Below, one piece after another: positions 9,508-19,408 of a DNA stretch of 64,000 nt. Each line of letters starts with the position of its first letter. Positions within the stretch are counted from its first letter, which is position 1. Under the pieces are notes generated by a model. It was not told where the DNA came from, ran no database searches, and saw nothing but the letters and a program-made list of their open reading frames with translations. Source of the stretch: Burkholderia plantarii. Its GTDB lineage: Bacteria; Pseudomonadota; Gammaproteobacteria; Burkholderiales; Burkholderiaceae. The stretch lies in assembly GCF_001411805.1 (NCBI RefSeq), contig NZ_CP007213.1:2046001-2110000 (forward strand), written 5' to 3'. The position numbers and the translations under genes are program-made.

Positions 9508-11319
9508 TCACACCGTGCCGAGCACGCCCTGCGGCCGGAACCGCACGAGCAGCAGCAGCACCAGCCCGTAGATCAGCATCCGGTAGTCGGCCGCCCAGCG
9601 GAACAGCTCGGGCAGGCCGATCAGCGCGAGGGCGCCGAGCATGCTGCCCGGCACGTTGCCGAGGCCGCCGAGAATCACCATCGTCAGCGCGAGGATCGAC
9701 ACCTGGGAATCGAAGGTCTGGTAGTTCACGTAGCTGTACAGATGCGCGGCCACGCCGCCGCCGACGCCGGCCGCGAGGCCGCCGAACGCGAACGCCAGCG
9801 CCTTGTAGCGATTCGGCGAGATGCCGTGGGCGCGCGCGGCGACGTCGTCCTCGCGGATCGCGCGCAACGTGCGGCCGAGATGCGAGCGCAGCAGGCGCGC
9901 CTGCAGCAGCGCGAACCCCGCGAGCAGCGCGAGCGCGATCCAGTAGACGGCGGCCGGCCCCGGCGAGCCGGGCAGCGGCGGGATGCCGGTCACGCCGATC
10001 GGCCCGCGCGTGAGGCTGTCCCAGTTGAGGATCACGAGCCCGACCACTTCGCCGATGCCGAGCGTGGCGATCGACACGTAATGGCCGCGCAGCCGGAACG
10101 CCGGGTAGACGAGCAGCGTACCGAGCGCGGCGGTGATCGCGCCCGCGCACGGGATCGTCACGGCCGGCGACCAGCCGAGGTCGAGCGACAGCAGCGCCGA
10201 GGCATAGGCGCCGATCACCAGCAACGCGGCGTGACCGAGCGAGACCTGCCCGACGGTGCCGGCCACCAGCGTCAGGCTCAGCGCGAGCAGGCCGTACAGC
10301 CAGGCGTTGGTCAGCGTCTGCAGCAGGTAGGCCGACACGCCGGCCAGCGGCAGCGCCGCCGCGACGGCCGCGAGCGCGGCCAGCAGCCCCGGCGGCACGC
10401 GCACCGGCCTGGCCGCGGCGAGGAAGGTGCCCGTCATCGGCTCGGCGGGCGGCTGGTGGCGGCCGCTGAAGAGCCCGTTCGGGCGCCACACCAGGAACAC
10501 GATCAGCAGCGCGTAGGCGAACAGGTCGCGGTAGCTGGTGCCGAACAGCGCCACGCCGTAGCTTTCCACGAGGCCGAGCAGCAGGCTGCCCGCGATCGCG
10601 CCCGGCACGTTGCCGAGGCCGCCGATCAGCAGCGCGACCACGCCCTTGAGCGTGGCCTGGAAGCCCATCGCCGGGTCGACGCTGTTGTAGTACATGCCCA
10701 CCAGCAGGCCGCTCACGCCGCCGAGCGCGCAGGCGATCGCGAACACGAGCTGGTTCACGCGGTCGACGTCGATACCCATCTGCAGCGCGGCGTCGCGATC
10801 CTGCGCGGTGGCCCGCACCGCCCAGCCGAGCCGCGTGAAGCGCAGGAAGCCGAACAGCAGCGCGGCGGCGGCCAGGCCGATCGCGGCGATCAGCAGGTCG
10901 AGCGCGCCGAGCGTGGCACCGCCCAGGCGCAGGTGCCAGTCGGGCAGCGGCGTCGGTACCGGACGCGGATCGGCGCCGAACAGCAGCTGCGCGGCCTGGT
11001 CGAGGATGAAGCTGATGCCGATCGTGGCGAGCAGCGGCGCGATGCGCGCGCCGTGGCGCAGCGGCCGCAGCCCGATGCGCTCGATCGCGAGGCCGATCAC
11101 GGCGCAGACCGCCGCCACCAGCACCAGCGCGGCCGGCAGCGGCAGCCCGAGCCGGGCGAGGCAGAACCAGCCCGCGAACGCGCCCGCCATGTAGACCGAG
11201 CCATGCGCGAAGTTGATCAGGTGCGAGACGCCGAAGATCAGCGCGAGCCCGACCGCCAGCAGCGCGTAGATGTTGCCGACGATGAGGCCGTTGATCGTGT
11301 AGTCGAGCCAGGTGGACAT
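9508..11319 (-). CDS. fused LivH-LivM permease of a branched-chain-type ABC importer
   Basis: One 603-residue protein contains both permease subunits that are usually separate. Residues 1 to about 290 are LivH-like ([34 protein letters not shown]) and about 315-600 are LivM-like ([35 protein letters not shown]), each with about eight or nine hydrophobic segments. A linker rich in Pro joins them around residue 300. Such fusions are known in this transporter class. It carries solute across the inner membrane with the downstream ATPases and the upstream binding protein. The fused stoichiometry would make one polypeptide the complete membrane unit. Confidence 0.93.
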   Translation of the reverse strand: MSTWLDYTINGLIVGNIYALLAVGLALIFGVSHLINFAHGSVYMAGAFAGWFCLARLGLPLPAALVLVAAVCAVIGLAIERIGLRPLRHGARIAPLLATIGISFILDQAAQLLFGADPRPVPTPLPDWHLRLGGATLGALDLLIAAIGLAAAALLFGFLRFTRLGWAVRATAQDRDAALQMGIDVDRVNQLVFAIACALGGVSGLLVGMYYNSVDPAMGFQATLKGVVALLIGGLGNVPGAIAGSLLLGLVESYGVALFGTSYRDLFAYALLIVFLVWRPNGLFSGRHQPPAEPMTGTFLAAARPVRVPPGLLAALAAVAAALPLAGVSAYLLQTLTNAWLYGLLALSLTLVAGTVGQVSLGHAALLVIGAYASALLSLDLGWSPAVTIPCAGAITAALGTLLVYPAFRLRGHYVSIATLGIGEVVGLVILNWDSLTRGPIGVTGIPPLPGSPGPAAVYWIALALLAGFALLQARLLRSHLGRTLRAIREDDVAARAHGISPNRYKALAFAFGGLAAGVGGGVAAHLYSYVNYQTFDSQVSILALTMVILGGLGNVPGSMLGALALIGLPELFRWAADYRMLIYGLVLLLLVRFRPQGVLGTV

Positions 11320-11341
11320 GGGCGCTCCCGGTAACGGCCGG

Positions 11342-12538
11342 TCAGTGCGCGGCCGCGGCCGGCTTCCTGCCGTCCCACAGCGCGAACTGCCCCTGGCGCA
11401 CCACCAGATACACGGTGCGGGCGCCAGCCACGCGGCGCGTGGCCGGATCGAAGCGCACCTTGCCGAAGATCACGCTCGGCACATCGGCGATCCTGCCGAA
11501 GCCGTCGTGCGCGGCCTCGCGCGTCGTGCCGTAGCGGCGCAGCACCTCGGCCGAGAGGATCATGGCATCGTAGGCGCGCGCGACGAACGAATCGGGATCG
11601 CCGTGATACTTCGCGCGATAGTGCTCGACGAAGTTGCGTACCTCGGGTCGCGGCTCGCCGGGAAAAAAGTTCGACTCGGTGTAGACGCCTTCCACGGCCT
11701 GCCCGCCCAGCTCGATGAACTTCGGCGAGTAGACCGAGCCGACCGCCGCGATCGGCTGCGCGAGGCCCGCGCCGCGTGCCTGCCGGACGATCTGCGCGCC
11801 GTCGGCGTAGTACGAGATCAGCACGATCGAATCGGGCCGCGCCGCGTTGATGCGCACCAGCGTCGAGCGGAAGTCCTTCTCGTTGGGCTGGTAGCCCTCG
11901 GCCGCCACGATCTGCGCGCCGTAGCCGGCCGCTGCCCTGGCGAAGATGTCCTTGCTGGTGCGCCCCCAGTCGGTGTTCAGGTACAGCACCGCGATCTTGC
12001 GGAAGCCGAGGTCGCTGACCGCGTAGCGCGCCAGCAGCGGCTGTTCCTCGGCCTGGCTCAGCGCGGTGCTCCAGAGATAGTCGCCCCCCTTCGTGAAGTC
12101 TGGATGCGAATTCGTGAAGCCGAACTGCACGAGCCGGCCGCGCTGATAGATCGGCGAGGCGGCCATCGAGGTCGCGCTCGAGAAATCGCCCAGCTCGATC
12201 AGCACGCGCGGATCCGAAACGAACTTCTGCGCGATCGCGACGGCCTGGCGCGGGTCGCTGCGGCTGTCCTCGAAATCGTAGGCGAGCGGACGGCCGTGGA
12301 TGCCGCCGTTCGCGTTGACCTCGTCGAGCGCGAGATCGAAGCCGCGCTTCCACTGTTCGCCGTACTGCGCGTCCTGGCCCGTGAGCGGCCCGCTCACGCC
12401 CACCAGCACCGGCTCGCCGGTGGCCGCCGCGTTGAGCGTCGCCGCCCCCGCCGCCACGCTCCATGCCGCCGCGAGCGCGACCATCGCGGCGCGCGCGCGC
12501 CGCATCGCGCGATGCGCGCCGCTGTTCGAAACCGTCAT
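11342..12538 (-). CDS. periplasmic leucine-binding-type substrate-binding protein
   Basis: Start set at 12538 (MTVSNSG), giving 398 residues with a signal peptide (about 1-35, cut near AAGAA). The mature part has the type I periplasmic binding fold of the LivJ/LivK class: [21 protein letters not shown] at its start, [15 protein letters not shown], and the later hinge regions. It captures the solute for the fused permease and two ATPases that follow. It is the first gene of the operon and is divergent from the LysR-type gene across a 338-base region. The ligand may be an amino acid, an amide or an aromatic acid; sequence alone cannot say. Confidence 0.9.
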   Translation of the reverse strand: MTVSNSGAHRAMRRARAAMVALAAAWSVAAGAATLNAAATGEPVLVGVSGPLTGQDAQYGEQWKRGFDLALDEVNANGGIHGRPLAYDFEDSRSDPRQAVAIAQKFVSDPRVLIELGDFSSATSMAASPIYQRGRLVQFGFTNSHPDFTKGGDYLWSTALSQAEEQPLLARYAVSDLGFRKIAVLYLNTDWGRTSKDIFARAAAGYGAQIVAAEGYQPNEKDFRSTLVRINAARPDSIVLISYYADGAQIVRQARGAGLAQPIAAVGSVYSPKFIELGGQAVEGVYTESNFFPGEPRPEVRNFVEHYRAKYHGDPDSFVARAYDAMILSAEVLRRYGTTREAAHDGFGRIADVPSVIFGKVRFDPATRRVAGARTVYLVVRQGQFALWDGRKPAAAAH

Positions 12539-12876
12539 GCCAACCTCGCTCGTTCGAAAAAGTGCGGCCATGAAATCACGCACGATTCGGGCGTCCCAAC
12601 GAAGTTTTCCGCATATCGATATCGCGCCGGCCAACCCGATCCGGCGGCGCCGCCCCGCCGGATCCGACGGCCGGCACCCGGCCGGCCCGCGCGCGGCGCA
12701 TCGGGCCTTGATTTCGCGGGGAATTCACGAGGAACGGGGTACCGCCGGCACGGCGAAGACGGCCTCGCCGCGAGGCGGCCCATTGCATGTCCACGTCTGT
12801 CGATAGCAGGAATCATTATAAGAATCACGCATGCTGATGCCGCTAGAATGCGCCGAACACATACTCGTGTCCGCCG
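12539..12876. other. divergent control region between the liv-type operon and the LysR gene
   Basis: The 338 bases hold no gene. On the minus strand TATAAT lies at 12820-12815, a perfect -10 for the importer operon without a good -35, as is common for activator-dependent promoters. GATTC repeats (read on the minus strand) flank it at 11-base spacing. On the plus strand TAGAAT at 12844-12849 could serve the LysR gene. Control of the importer by that LysR protein is inferred. Confidence 0.4.
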
Positions 12877-13863
12877 ATGGAACTGCATCAACTCGAAGCG
12901 TTTTCCGCCGTCATGTCGGCGGGCAGCATCACCGGCGCCGGCGAACTGCTGGGCCGCTCGCAGCCGGCCGTCTCGCGGCAGATCCAGGAGCTGGAACTCG
13001 ACCTCGGCTACGTGCTGTTCGAGCGCCACGGCCCGCGCGTCACGCCCACGCCCCGCGCGTTCCTGCTGCACGACGAGGTCGAGCGTTCGCTGGTCGGCCT
13101 GCGTGCGATCGAGGCGCGTGCCCGCGCGATCGGCGCCGACGCGGCCGAGCCGGTGCGCATCGCCGCCACGCCCGCGCTCGCCGCCACGCTGGTGCCGGCC
13201 GCCCTCGCCCGGCTCGACGCGGACCGGCAGGCGCCGCAATACGTGCTGCGCGGCGCCTCGGCCGAGCATGTCGTCAACGAGGTGCTGATGCGCACCGCCG
13301 ACATCGGCGTCGTCACGCTGCCGCTCGCGCATGCCGGGCTCGAGGTGCACTGGATCGCCGAAACGCCGTGCGTGGCCGTGCTGCCCGCGACGGATCCGCT
13401 CGCGTCGCGCCCGGTGCTCGCGCTGCGCGAACTCGCCGGGCGCCGCATCGCGACGGTCGCGAACCGCCACCGGCTGCGCGCGCGTATCGACGCGGCACTG
13501 ACCGCCGCGCGGGTCGAGGCCGTGGCGTTCATCGAGACCAATGCATCGCTGAACGCGGTGATGGCCGCGCGCGCCGGCCTCGCGATCGCCATCGTCGATC
13601 CGGCCACCGGCCTCGGCGTGCCGGTGGCCGGCACGGTGACACGGCCGCTCGACGTGGCGATCCCGTTCAGCTTCGGTATCGCGACGCCGGCCGGCAAGCC
13701 GCCGGCGCCGGCCGTCGGGCACGTGCTGGCCGCGCTGGCCGACGCCACGCGTGCGCTGCTGCCCGACACGGTGTTCCACGAGGCGGGCGCGCACGACGCG
13801 CTGCTGCGCCGCGCCACGCATCGCGCCGCGCGCACGCGCGGCCGCGCGGAGGCTTCGGCATGA
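12877..13863 (+). CDS. LysR-family transcriptional regulator
   Basis: A 328-residue protein with the N-terminal winged helix of LysR regulators (ELHQLEAFSAVMSAGSIT, then GRSQPAVSRQIQELE, about residues 2-40) and a C-terminal effector-binding domain. It probably activates either the divergent importer operon or the oxidoreductase gene that follows. Its stop overlaps the start of that gene as ATGA, so the two are co-translated, which is unusual for a regulator and points to a shared pathway. The C-terminal extension beyond about residue 295 is rich in Arg and Ala and has no evident function. The effector is unknown. Confidence 0.92.
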   Translation: MELHQLEAFSAVMSAGSITGAGELLGRSQPAVSRQIQELELDLGYVLFERHGPRVTPTPRAFLLHDEVERSLVGLRAIEARARAIGADAAEPVRIAATPALAATLVPAALARLDADRQAPQYVLRGASAEHVVNEVLMRTADIGVVTLPLAHAGLEVHWIAETPCVAVLPATDPLASRPVLALRELAGRRIATVANRHRLRARIDAALTAARVEAVAFIETNASLNAVMAARAGLAIAIVDPATGLGVPVAGTVTRPLDVAIPFSFGIATPAGKPPAPAVGHVLAALADATRALLPDTVFHEAGAHDALLRRATHRAARTRGRAEASA

Positions 13864-15320
13864 GCCAAGACCGCGCCTCCGGCTCGTCGGACTCGCTGGC
13901 GGCGCTCGAAGCGCGCCTCGCCGACGACCTGCGCCTGCTCGACCTGCCCGCGCCGGCGTGGGTGCCGCCGCGCGAGGCAGACGGCCGGCGCGTAGACGAC
14001 GTCGTCGTGATCGGCGCCGGCATGGCCGGACTCGCCGCCTCGGCCGAACTGCGCCTGCTCGGCATCGAGCACCGCGTGTACGACCGCGCGCCGGCCGGCC
14101 GCGAAGGACCGTGGGTGACCTACGCGCGGATGCGCACGCTGCGCTCGCCGAAGCAGCTGGCCGGCCCCGCGCTGCGCTTCGCGGCGCTGACGTTCCGCGC
14201 CTGGTACGAGGCTCAATTCGGCCGGGCCGCCTGGGACGCGCTCGACAGGATCCCGCGCGTGCAGTGGATGGACTACCTGCGCTGGTACCGCCGCGTGCTG
14301 GCGCTGCCGGTACGCAACGACACGGCGCTCACCGCGCTGCGACCGCGCGCCGACGGCCTGCTCGAGCTGGCGCTCAGCAGCGGCGGCCAGCAGCGGGTCC
14401 GGCTCGCCCGCCACGTGGTGCTGGCCACCGGCCGCGAGGCACTCGGCGGCCCGTTCGTGCCGGCCGTCGCCGACGGCATCCCGCGCACGCGCTACGCGCA
14501 CTCGTCGGACGCCATCGATTTCGCGGCGCTGGCGGGGCGACGCGTGGCGGTGGTCGGCGCCGGCGCATCCGCGTTCGACAACGCCGCCACCGCGCTGGAA
14601 GCCGGCGCCACACGGGTGGACCTGCTGTTCCGGCGCGACGACATCCCGCGCATCAACAAGCTGACCGGCATCGGCAGCCCGGGCCTCGTGCATGGCTTCG
14701 CCGATCTCGACGCGGCCGACCGATGGCGCTTCCTCCATCATTCGCTGAGTACGCAGACCCCGCCGCCGCGCGACAGCGTGCTGCGCGTGTCGCGCCATCC
14801 GAACGCGTTCTTCCACGCCGCCAGCCCGATCGAGGCGCTGCGCGCCGAGCCGGACGGGCTGGTGGTCGTGACGCCGCGCGGCAGCCACCACGTGGATTTC
14901 CTGATCTTCGCGACGGGCTTCCAGACCGGCTTTCGCGACGACGGAGCCGCGCGCCCCGAGTTCGCCGCGTTCGCGGGACGGATCCGGCGCTGGCGGGATC
15001 GTGACGACTTCCCGCCGGGGCCGGGAAACGACGAACTGGCGGACTCGCCCGATCTCGGCGAGGCCTACGCATTCCGTGAACGCGAGCCGGGCACCTGTCC
15101 GGCGCTCACGCGCGTCCATTGCTTCAACCACGCCGCGAGCCTCAGCCACGGCAAGCTGTCGGGCGACATCCCGGGCATCAGCCAGGGCGCGCTGCGACTC
15201 GCGACCGGCATCGCCAGCGCGCTGTTTCGCGCCGACCGGGAGCGCCACCACGAGGCACTGCTCGCCTACGACAAGGCCGAGCTGCTGGGCGACGAGTGGC
15301 GCGACGCCGGCGGCCGCTGA
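13860..15320 (+). CDS. flavin-dependent monooxygenase / NAD(P)-binding oxidoreductase
   Basis: A 486-residue protein with an FAD-binding Rossmann motif GAGMAGLAA at about residues 53-61 and a second, NADPH-type motif VVGAGASAFDNA about 190 residues later, the layout of class B flavoprotein monooxygenases (Baeyer-Villiger and N-hydroxylating types). ATGFQTGF near the C-terminal third matches the ATG motif of this class. The exact FxGxxxHxxxW fingerprint is not evident; the corresponding place reads RYAHSSDAIDF. It probably hydroxylates or oxygenates a small solute taken up by the neighbouring ABC importer. It is coupled to the LysR gene by an ATGA overlap, and a pair of CMD-type proteins follows. 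Confidence 0.82.
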   Translation: MSQDRASGSSDSLAALEARLADDLRLLDLPAPAWVPPREADGRRVDDVVVIGAGMAGLAASAELRLLGIEHRVYDRAPAGREGPWVTYARMRTLRSPKQLAGPALRFAALTFRAWYEAQFGRAAWDALDRIPRVQWMDYLRWYRRVLALPVRNDTALTALRPRADGLLELALSSGGQQRVRLARHVVLATGREALGGPFVPAVADGIPRTRYAHSSDAIDFAALAGRRVAVVGAGASAFDNAATALEAGATRVDLLFRRDDIPRINKLTGIGSPGLVHGFADLDAADRWRFLHHSLSTQTPPPRDSVLRVSRHPNAFFHAASPIEALRAEPDGLVVVTPRGSHHVDFLIFATGFQTGFRDDGAARPEFAAFAGRIRRWRDRDDFPPGPGNDELADSPDLGEAYAFREREPGTCPALTRVHCFNHAASLSHGKLSGDIPGISQGALRLATGIASALFRADRERHHEALLAYDKAELLGDEWRDAGGR

Positions 15321-15377
15321 GCCGCGACCGACGCCGCCGCGCCGTCATCAACCGTTCTTTCGAGGAGTGTCCCCGCG

Positions 15378-15929
15378 ATGTCAGCACTTGAACCGGGCGC
15401 CTGGCCCGACACCATCGATCAGGCCGCCGGCCTGCACGCCACCGGCCCCGTGGCCGGGCTGCGGCGGGCTCGCGAGAAAGCGGACCGGCACACGCGCGGC
15501 AGCGAAGCCGCGCTGTTCGATCCGGCGTTGACTGGCCTGGCGCTGACCGAGCGGCTGCACGCGGCGCGTCAGGCGGCCGTGCTGTCGCGCGCCGACGCGC
15601 TCGCCGGGCTGTACCGGCGACGGCTGATCGAGCACGAGGTCGCGGCCGGCACCGCGCCCGAGGCCGTGGAGGCGACGCTCCACGCGATCGACGAGGGCGA
15701 CCGGGCCGCGCTGCCGCCGCGGCTCTCGGCGATCGCCTCGCATACCCGGCGGCTCGTCGCCGCGCCGGCCACCGCCTCGCCGGCCGACCTGCTCGCGTTG
15801 CGCGCGGCCGGGTTGACGACGCCAGCGATCGTCGCGCTGTCGCAACTCGTCGCGTTCGTCACCTATCAGGCACGCGTGGCGGCGGCCTGCGCCGCGCTTC
15901 AGGCCCATCTCGCGCCGGAGGCCCCATGA
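15378..15929 (+). CDS. CMD-domain (carboxymuconolactone decarboxylase-like) protein
   Basis: A 183-residue, helix-rich, Ala-rich protein that resembles the CMD-domain proteins found as partners of AhpD-like proteins (the type named Avi_7170). It has no CxxC pair of its own. GAGGAG lies just before the start. Its stop overlaps the start of the next gene as ATGA, and that gene carries the catalytic cysteines, so the two probably work as a complex. The pair is often found next to transport and flavoprotein genes, as here. The reaction is unknown; a peroxidase-like or hydroperoxide-detoxifying role supporting the flavoprotein is possible. Confidence 0.7.
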   Translation: MSALEPGAWPDTIDQAAGLHATGPVAGLRRAREKADRHTRGSEAALFDPALTGLALTERLHAARQAAVLSRADALAGLYRRRLIEHEVAAGTAPEAVEATLHAIDEGDRAALPPRLSAIASHTRRLVAAPATASPADLLALRAAGLTTPAIVALSQLVAFVTYQARVAAACAALQAHLAPEAP

Positions 15930-16510
15930 GCACCGCCCTGGCCTTCACGTCCGCGCCGCTCGGCTGGCGTGCATGGCTCGACACCGTGCCGCTCGAGGCG
16001 GCCACGCCGGCACAGCTGGCCGTGCTGGAAACGAGCCATCCGCAGGCGCGCGCCTCCGAGTACTACCGTCTGCTGGTGCATGAGCCGGCCATCCTCGACG
16101 AGCGCTCCGCCGTGTTCAACGCGATCATGTACGCGCCGGGCGGCCTGTCGCGGGCCGAGCGCGAACTGGCCAGCACCGCGGTCTCGCGTGTGAACGGTTG
16201 CGTGTACTGCGCCTCGGTCCACGCGCAGCGATTCATGCAACTGACCCGACACGACCTCGTGATCGAGCAGGTTTTCGCGAACCCGGACCGGGCCGGAACC
16301 ACGGCGCGCGAGCGGGCGATCGTGCGCTTCGCGATCGCGCTCACCGAAGCGCCCGACGCCGTCGATGCCGAGGCGATCGCCGCGCTCGCGGCGGCCGGCC
16401 TCGCGCCGGCCGAGATCCTCGATCTCGCCCACGCGGTCGCGATCTTCGCCTGGGCCAACCGGCTGATGCTGTCGCTCGGCGAGCCGGTGCCGGCCGCTGC
16501 GGCACCCTGA
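15926..16510 (+). CDS. alkylhydroperoxidase (AhpD/CMD)-type protein
   Basis: A 194-residue protein with the AhpD-core catalytic motif NGCVYCASVHAQRF (about residues 89-102): a CxxC pair followed by a His, needed for peroxidatic thiol chemistry in AhpD. It matches the family named Avi_7169, whose members form pairs with the CMD protein encoded directly upstream (start and stop overlap). The N-terminus has an extra segment of about 45 residues before the CMD core. It ends the plus-strand operon LysR - monooxygenase - CMD - AhpD-like. The physiological substrate is unknown; removal of a peroxide or peroxy-acid product is a reasonable guess. Confidence 0.82.
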   Translation: MSTALAFTSAPLGWRAWLDTVPLEAATPAQLAVLETSHPQARASEYYRLLVHEPAILDERSAVFNAIMYAPGGLSRAERELASTAVSRVNGCVYCASVHAQRFMQLTRHDLVIEQVFANPDRAGTTARERAIVRFAIALTEAPDAVDAEAIAALAAAGLAPAEILDLAHAVAIFAWANRLMLSLGEPVPAAAAP

Positions 16511-17143
16511 GCATCGCGACGATGCCGGCGGGCGTCATTTCGCGTCCGCCGGCACGTCGAGCCGCAGCGCGTCGTACATCACCTGGCCCGGTGTCGTGTT
16601 CGCCGGCACCGATCGGTCCCGCGACGCGGGACCGAAACGCGCGAACGGCACCGCATCGGCATGGCGCAGCGTGATCACGTTCGGTCCGGCTTTCAGCAGC
16701 GCGGCGCCGAACGCGATCTCGCGCACGTTGCAGGGCGCATCCTGCCCCCGCCCCGGTAGCCTGCCGCGCCAGTCTTCGGCAGATGAATCGCGGCGGCCTC
16801 GGTGCCGTCGACGGCCCCCTCCGATCGGTGAGCCGGTGCCCCGGCGCCGGTTGCGCGGACGCGAAGCCGATCGTCAATGTGGCCCGACCGGCGCGGTGAC
16901 GCGGCGGATCGAAACGGACCGGGTTGCTGACAATCCTCAACCGCCTGAATCCTCGGCTGGAGGAACGCGCCCGCACATCGTTCCATCCCTTGTGACCGGT
17001 GATGGACGGGCCAGGCGGCTCCCGATGCCGGCCCCGGGCGCGCGGGCTCGCGCCATCCATCGCGGACGGCATCGTGCATGTCGCGATCGGGCCGGACGCG
17101 AGCGGGACGTCCGCCCGTGTCCGCGCGACGACACGACTTGCCC
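16511..17143. other. 633-base stretch without an intact gene
   Basis: Apart from the lyase remnant on the minus strand (about 16535-17010) no supported gene lies here. The rest, to the amidase stop at 17144, shows Arg- and Pro-rich frames on both strands that look like non-coding high-GC sequence. Confidence 0.6.
16535..17010 (-). pseudogene. remnant of a family 4 polysaccharide lyase (rhamnogalacturonate lyase-like), C-terminal domain
   Basis: Two minus-strand segments in different frames together resemble the C-terminal carbohydrate-binding-like domain of PL4 lyases. The first (about 16930-16850) reads RATLTIGFASAQPAPG. The second, 16726-16535, reads KAGPNVITLRHADAVPFARF and then VMYDALRLDVP, ending at a normal stop. 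The join needs at least one frameshift near 16730-16850, and nothing upstream of about 17010 looks like the lyase catalytic domain. It is therefore a truncated, frameshifted fossil. Intact PL4 enzymes cleave pectic rhamnogalacturonan I. The identification rests on motif memory, not a search. Confidence 0.5.
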
Positions 17144-18643
17144 TCAAAACCGCTCGCGCAGCGGCGGATCCGTGACGATCGCATGCAGCCGCGCCGGCAT
17201 CCGCTCGCGCAACCCGATCAGCTTGCGCAGATCCGGAACCGGCCGCGCCAGCGCCGCATCGCGCGCGAACGCGGCTTCGAGCGCCTGCGCCGCGTCGAGC
17301 AGGCCGGCCTCGCCGCGCATCGGGCCGATCACCTGCAGGCCGAACGGCATGCCCATGTGGTCGACGCCGCACGGCAGCGACAGCGCCGGGTTGGTCAAGA
17401 GCGTGACGACGTAGGTCAGCGCGACCCAGCGGTAGTAGGTGTCGAGCGTGATGTCGCCGATCCGGACGCAATGCGGCGTGGTCCACGCGAACGGCGTGAC
17501 CGGCGACACCGGCGAGACGATCAGGTCGTAGCGCGCGAACAGCGCCTGGAAGCGCCGGTACATCGCGGTGCGCCGCGTCTCGGCACGCGCCGCGTCGGCG
17601 AGCGTGAACGCGCTGCCCATCTCGTAGTTGGCGCGCGTGTTCGGCCCGAGCAGCGCCGGATCGCGCTCGTGGGTCTCGCGCATCGCGGCGACGAATTCCT
17701 GCGCGCGCACCACGTCGAACACCTCGTGCGCGTCGGCCAGCTCCGGCTCGACCGGCTCGCACACGCGCACCAGCGAGGCGAGGCGCGCGAGCCTGGCGCG
17801 GAACGTCGCGCGGATCGAATCATCCACCGCGCAGACGCCGAAATCCTCGGTGTAGCCGATGCGCAGCGTGGCGGGATCGCGCCGCGGGCCGGCCCGCGGA
17901 TCGAGCCACGCGGGATAGCCGAGCGGATCGTCGGGCGCGTGGCCCGCCACGGCGGCCAGTTGCAGCCGCACGTCGGCCACGCTGCGGCCCATCGGCCCGC
18001 TGACCCAGTTCGGCGCCCAGCCCAGCAGCCGCTGCGCCGACGGCACGAAGCCCGGCGAGGCGCGAAACCCGACCACGCCGCACAGCGCCGCCGGAATCCG
18101 CAGCGAGCCGCCGAGATCCGAGCCGGTCGCGAGCGGCAGCATGCCGGTGGCGAGCGCCACCGCCGAGCCGCCCGACGAGCCGCCCGCGTTCAGATCCGGA
18201 TCGAACGGATTGCCGGTGGCGCCCCACACGGCGTTGCGCGTGTTGGCGCCGGCGCCCATCTCGGGCGTGTTGGTCTTGGCGGCGACGATCGCGCCCGCCG
18301 CGCGCAGGCGCGCGACGAACGCGTTGTCGGCGGCCGGCACGTGGTCGCGATGCGGCACCGAGCCGTAGGTGGTCAGCAGGCCGGCCGTTTCCTCCAGATC
18401 CTTCACGCCGATCGGCAGGCCGTGCAGCAGGCCCAGCGGCCGGCCGCGCGCGACGGCTTCCTGCGCGAGCCGGGCCTCGTCGCGCGCGCGCTCGAACGCG
18501 GTGGCCGCGAGCGCGTTCACTGCCGGCCCGACGGCCTCGATGCGCGCGATGCAGGCGTCGAGCAGCTCGACGGGCGAGAGCTGGCCCGCGCCGATCAGGC
18601 GGCGGGCCTCGACGGCGGATAGTTCCGTTAAGGTGGCGGACAT
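17144..18643 (-). CDS. amidase (amidase-signature family)
   Basis: A 499-residue enzyme of the amidase-signature family. The Gly/Ser-rich core NAGGSSGGSAVALATGMLP contains the cis-Ser and leads to the nucleophile in GSDLGGSLRIPAALCG. The catalytic Lys is in IGVKDLEETAG near residue 80. It hydrolyses a carboxamide or a related bond. It is the last gene of a minus-strand set with a nitrate/sulfonate-type ABC importer, a second amidase and a GntR regulator, so it probably helps degrade the imported amide. Length and motifs are intact. Substrate ranges in this family are too wide to predict. Confidence 0.9.
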   Translation of the reverse strand: MSATLTELSAVEARRLIGAGQLSPVELLDACIARIEAVGPAVNALAATAFERARDEARLAQEAVARGRPLGLLHGLPIGVKDLEETAGLLTTYGSVPHRDHVPAADNAFVARLRAAGAIVAAKTNTPEMGAGANTRNAVWGATGNPFDPDLNAGGSSGGSAVALATGMLPLATGSDLGGSLRIPAALCGVVGFRASPGFVPSAQRLLGWAPNWVSGPMGRSVADVRLQLAAVAGHAPDDPLGYPAWLDPRAGPRRDPATLRIGYTEDFGVCAVDDSIRATFRARLARLASLVRVCEPVEPELADAHEVFDVVRAQEFVAAMRETHERDPALLGPNTRANYEMGSAFTLADAARAETRRTAMYRRFQALFARYDLIVSPVSPVTPFAWTTPHCVRIGDITLDTYYRWVALTYVVTLLTNPALSLPCGVDHMGMPFGLQVIGPMRGEAGLLDAAQALEAAFARDAALARPVPDLRKLIGLRERMPARLHAIVTDPPLRERF

Positions 18644-18700
18644 GCGGATCGGGGAAGAATGAGCGGCCGGACGAAGCCGGCCCGTGAAGCACGGGCGCGC

Positions 18701-19366
18701 TCAGGCCGCCAGCGCGCCCGCGGACCGGTCGACGCAGGCCACGATCGCGTCGCGCGTATTGAGCAGGTGCAGGCGCGTCTGCTCATGCACCGCGGCGGTG
18801 TCGCGCGCGCGCCAGGCCGCCAGCAGCTGCGCGTGATCGTGGTTGTTGCTGGCCATGATGTCCGGTTGCACGTACATCGAGAGCGACACGTAGGGGCGCG
18901 CCAGCAGCGACAGCCCGCGCACCACCTCGAACAGCCGCGTGCCGGCCTCGCACTGCATCAGCGCCTGATGGAATTCCTCGTTGAGCAGCGTCCACTGCTC
19001 CGAACTCGGCGCGGCCTCGCTCATCGCGTCGTGGCACGCGGTGGCGGCCTCGAGCTGGGCCTCGCTCGCCTGCCCGCAGGCGCGCGCGGCGAGCATCGGT
19101 TCAAGCAGCATGCGCAGCTCGTAGATCTCGCTGACGTCGCCGGCCGTCAGGCCGCGCACCTCCACACCCTTGTTCGGATCGATCGCGACGAGCCCTTCCG
19201 CGCGCAGGTCGCGAAACGCCTCGCGCACCGGCGTCGTGCTCACCTCGAGCCGCCTGGCCACCTCCTCCTGGCGCAGGCGCGTGCCGGCCGCGTAGACGCC
19301 CTGCAGAATCTCCGCGCGCAGCGTGCCGAGTACATATTCCTGGATGGTGCGATACGGTTTGCCCAT
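18701..19366 (-). CDS. GntR-family regulator, FadR (FCD) type
   Basis: A 221-residue protein with the N-terminal winged helix of GntR proteins (ILQGVYAAGTRLRQEEVARR; VSTTPVREAFRDLRAEG, about residues 20-60) and a C-terminal all-helical FCD domain, which in relatives binds organic acids through a metal or an Arg/His set. It sits between two amidase genes in the same direction and most probably represses the importer-amidase set until the substrate is present. A palindrome with GCACAA arms upstream of the first gene (23508-23522) is a candidate site for it. Confidence 0.92.
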   Translation of the reverse strand: MGKPYRTIQEYVLGTLRAEILQGVYAAGTRLRQEEVARRLEVSTTPVREAFRDLRAEGLVAIDPNKGVEVRGLTAGDVSEIYELRMLLEPMLAARACGQASEAQLEAATACHDAMSEAAPSSEQWTLLNEEFHQALMQCEAGTRLFEVVRGLSLLARPYVSLSMYVQPDIMASNNHDHAQLLAAWRARDTAAVHEQTRLHLLNTRDAIVACVDRSAGALAA

Positions 19367-19408
19367 GATGTCCCCTCCGATGCCGATGCGGCTGCCGATA
19401 ACGGTGTG

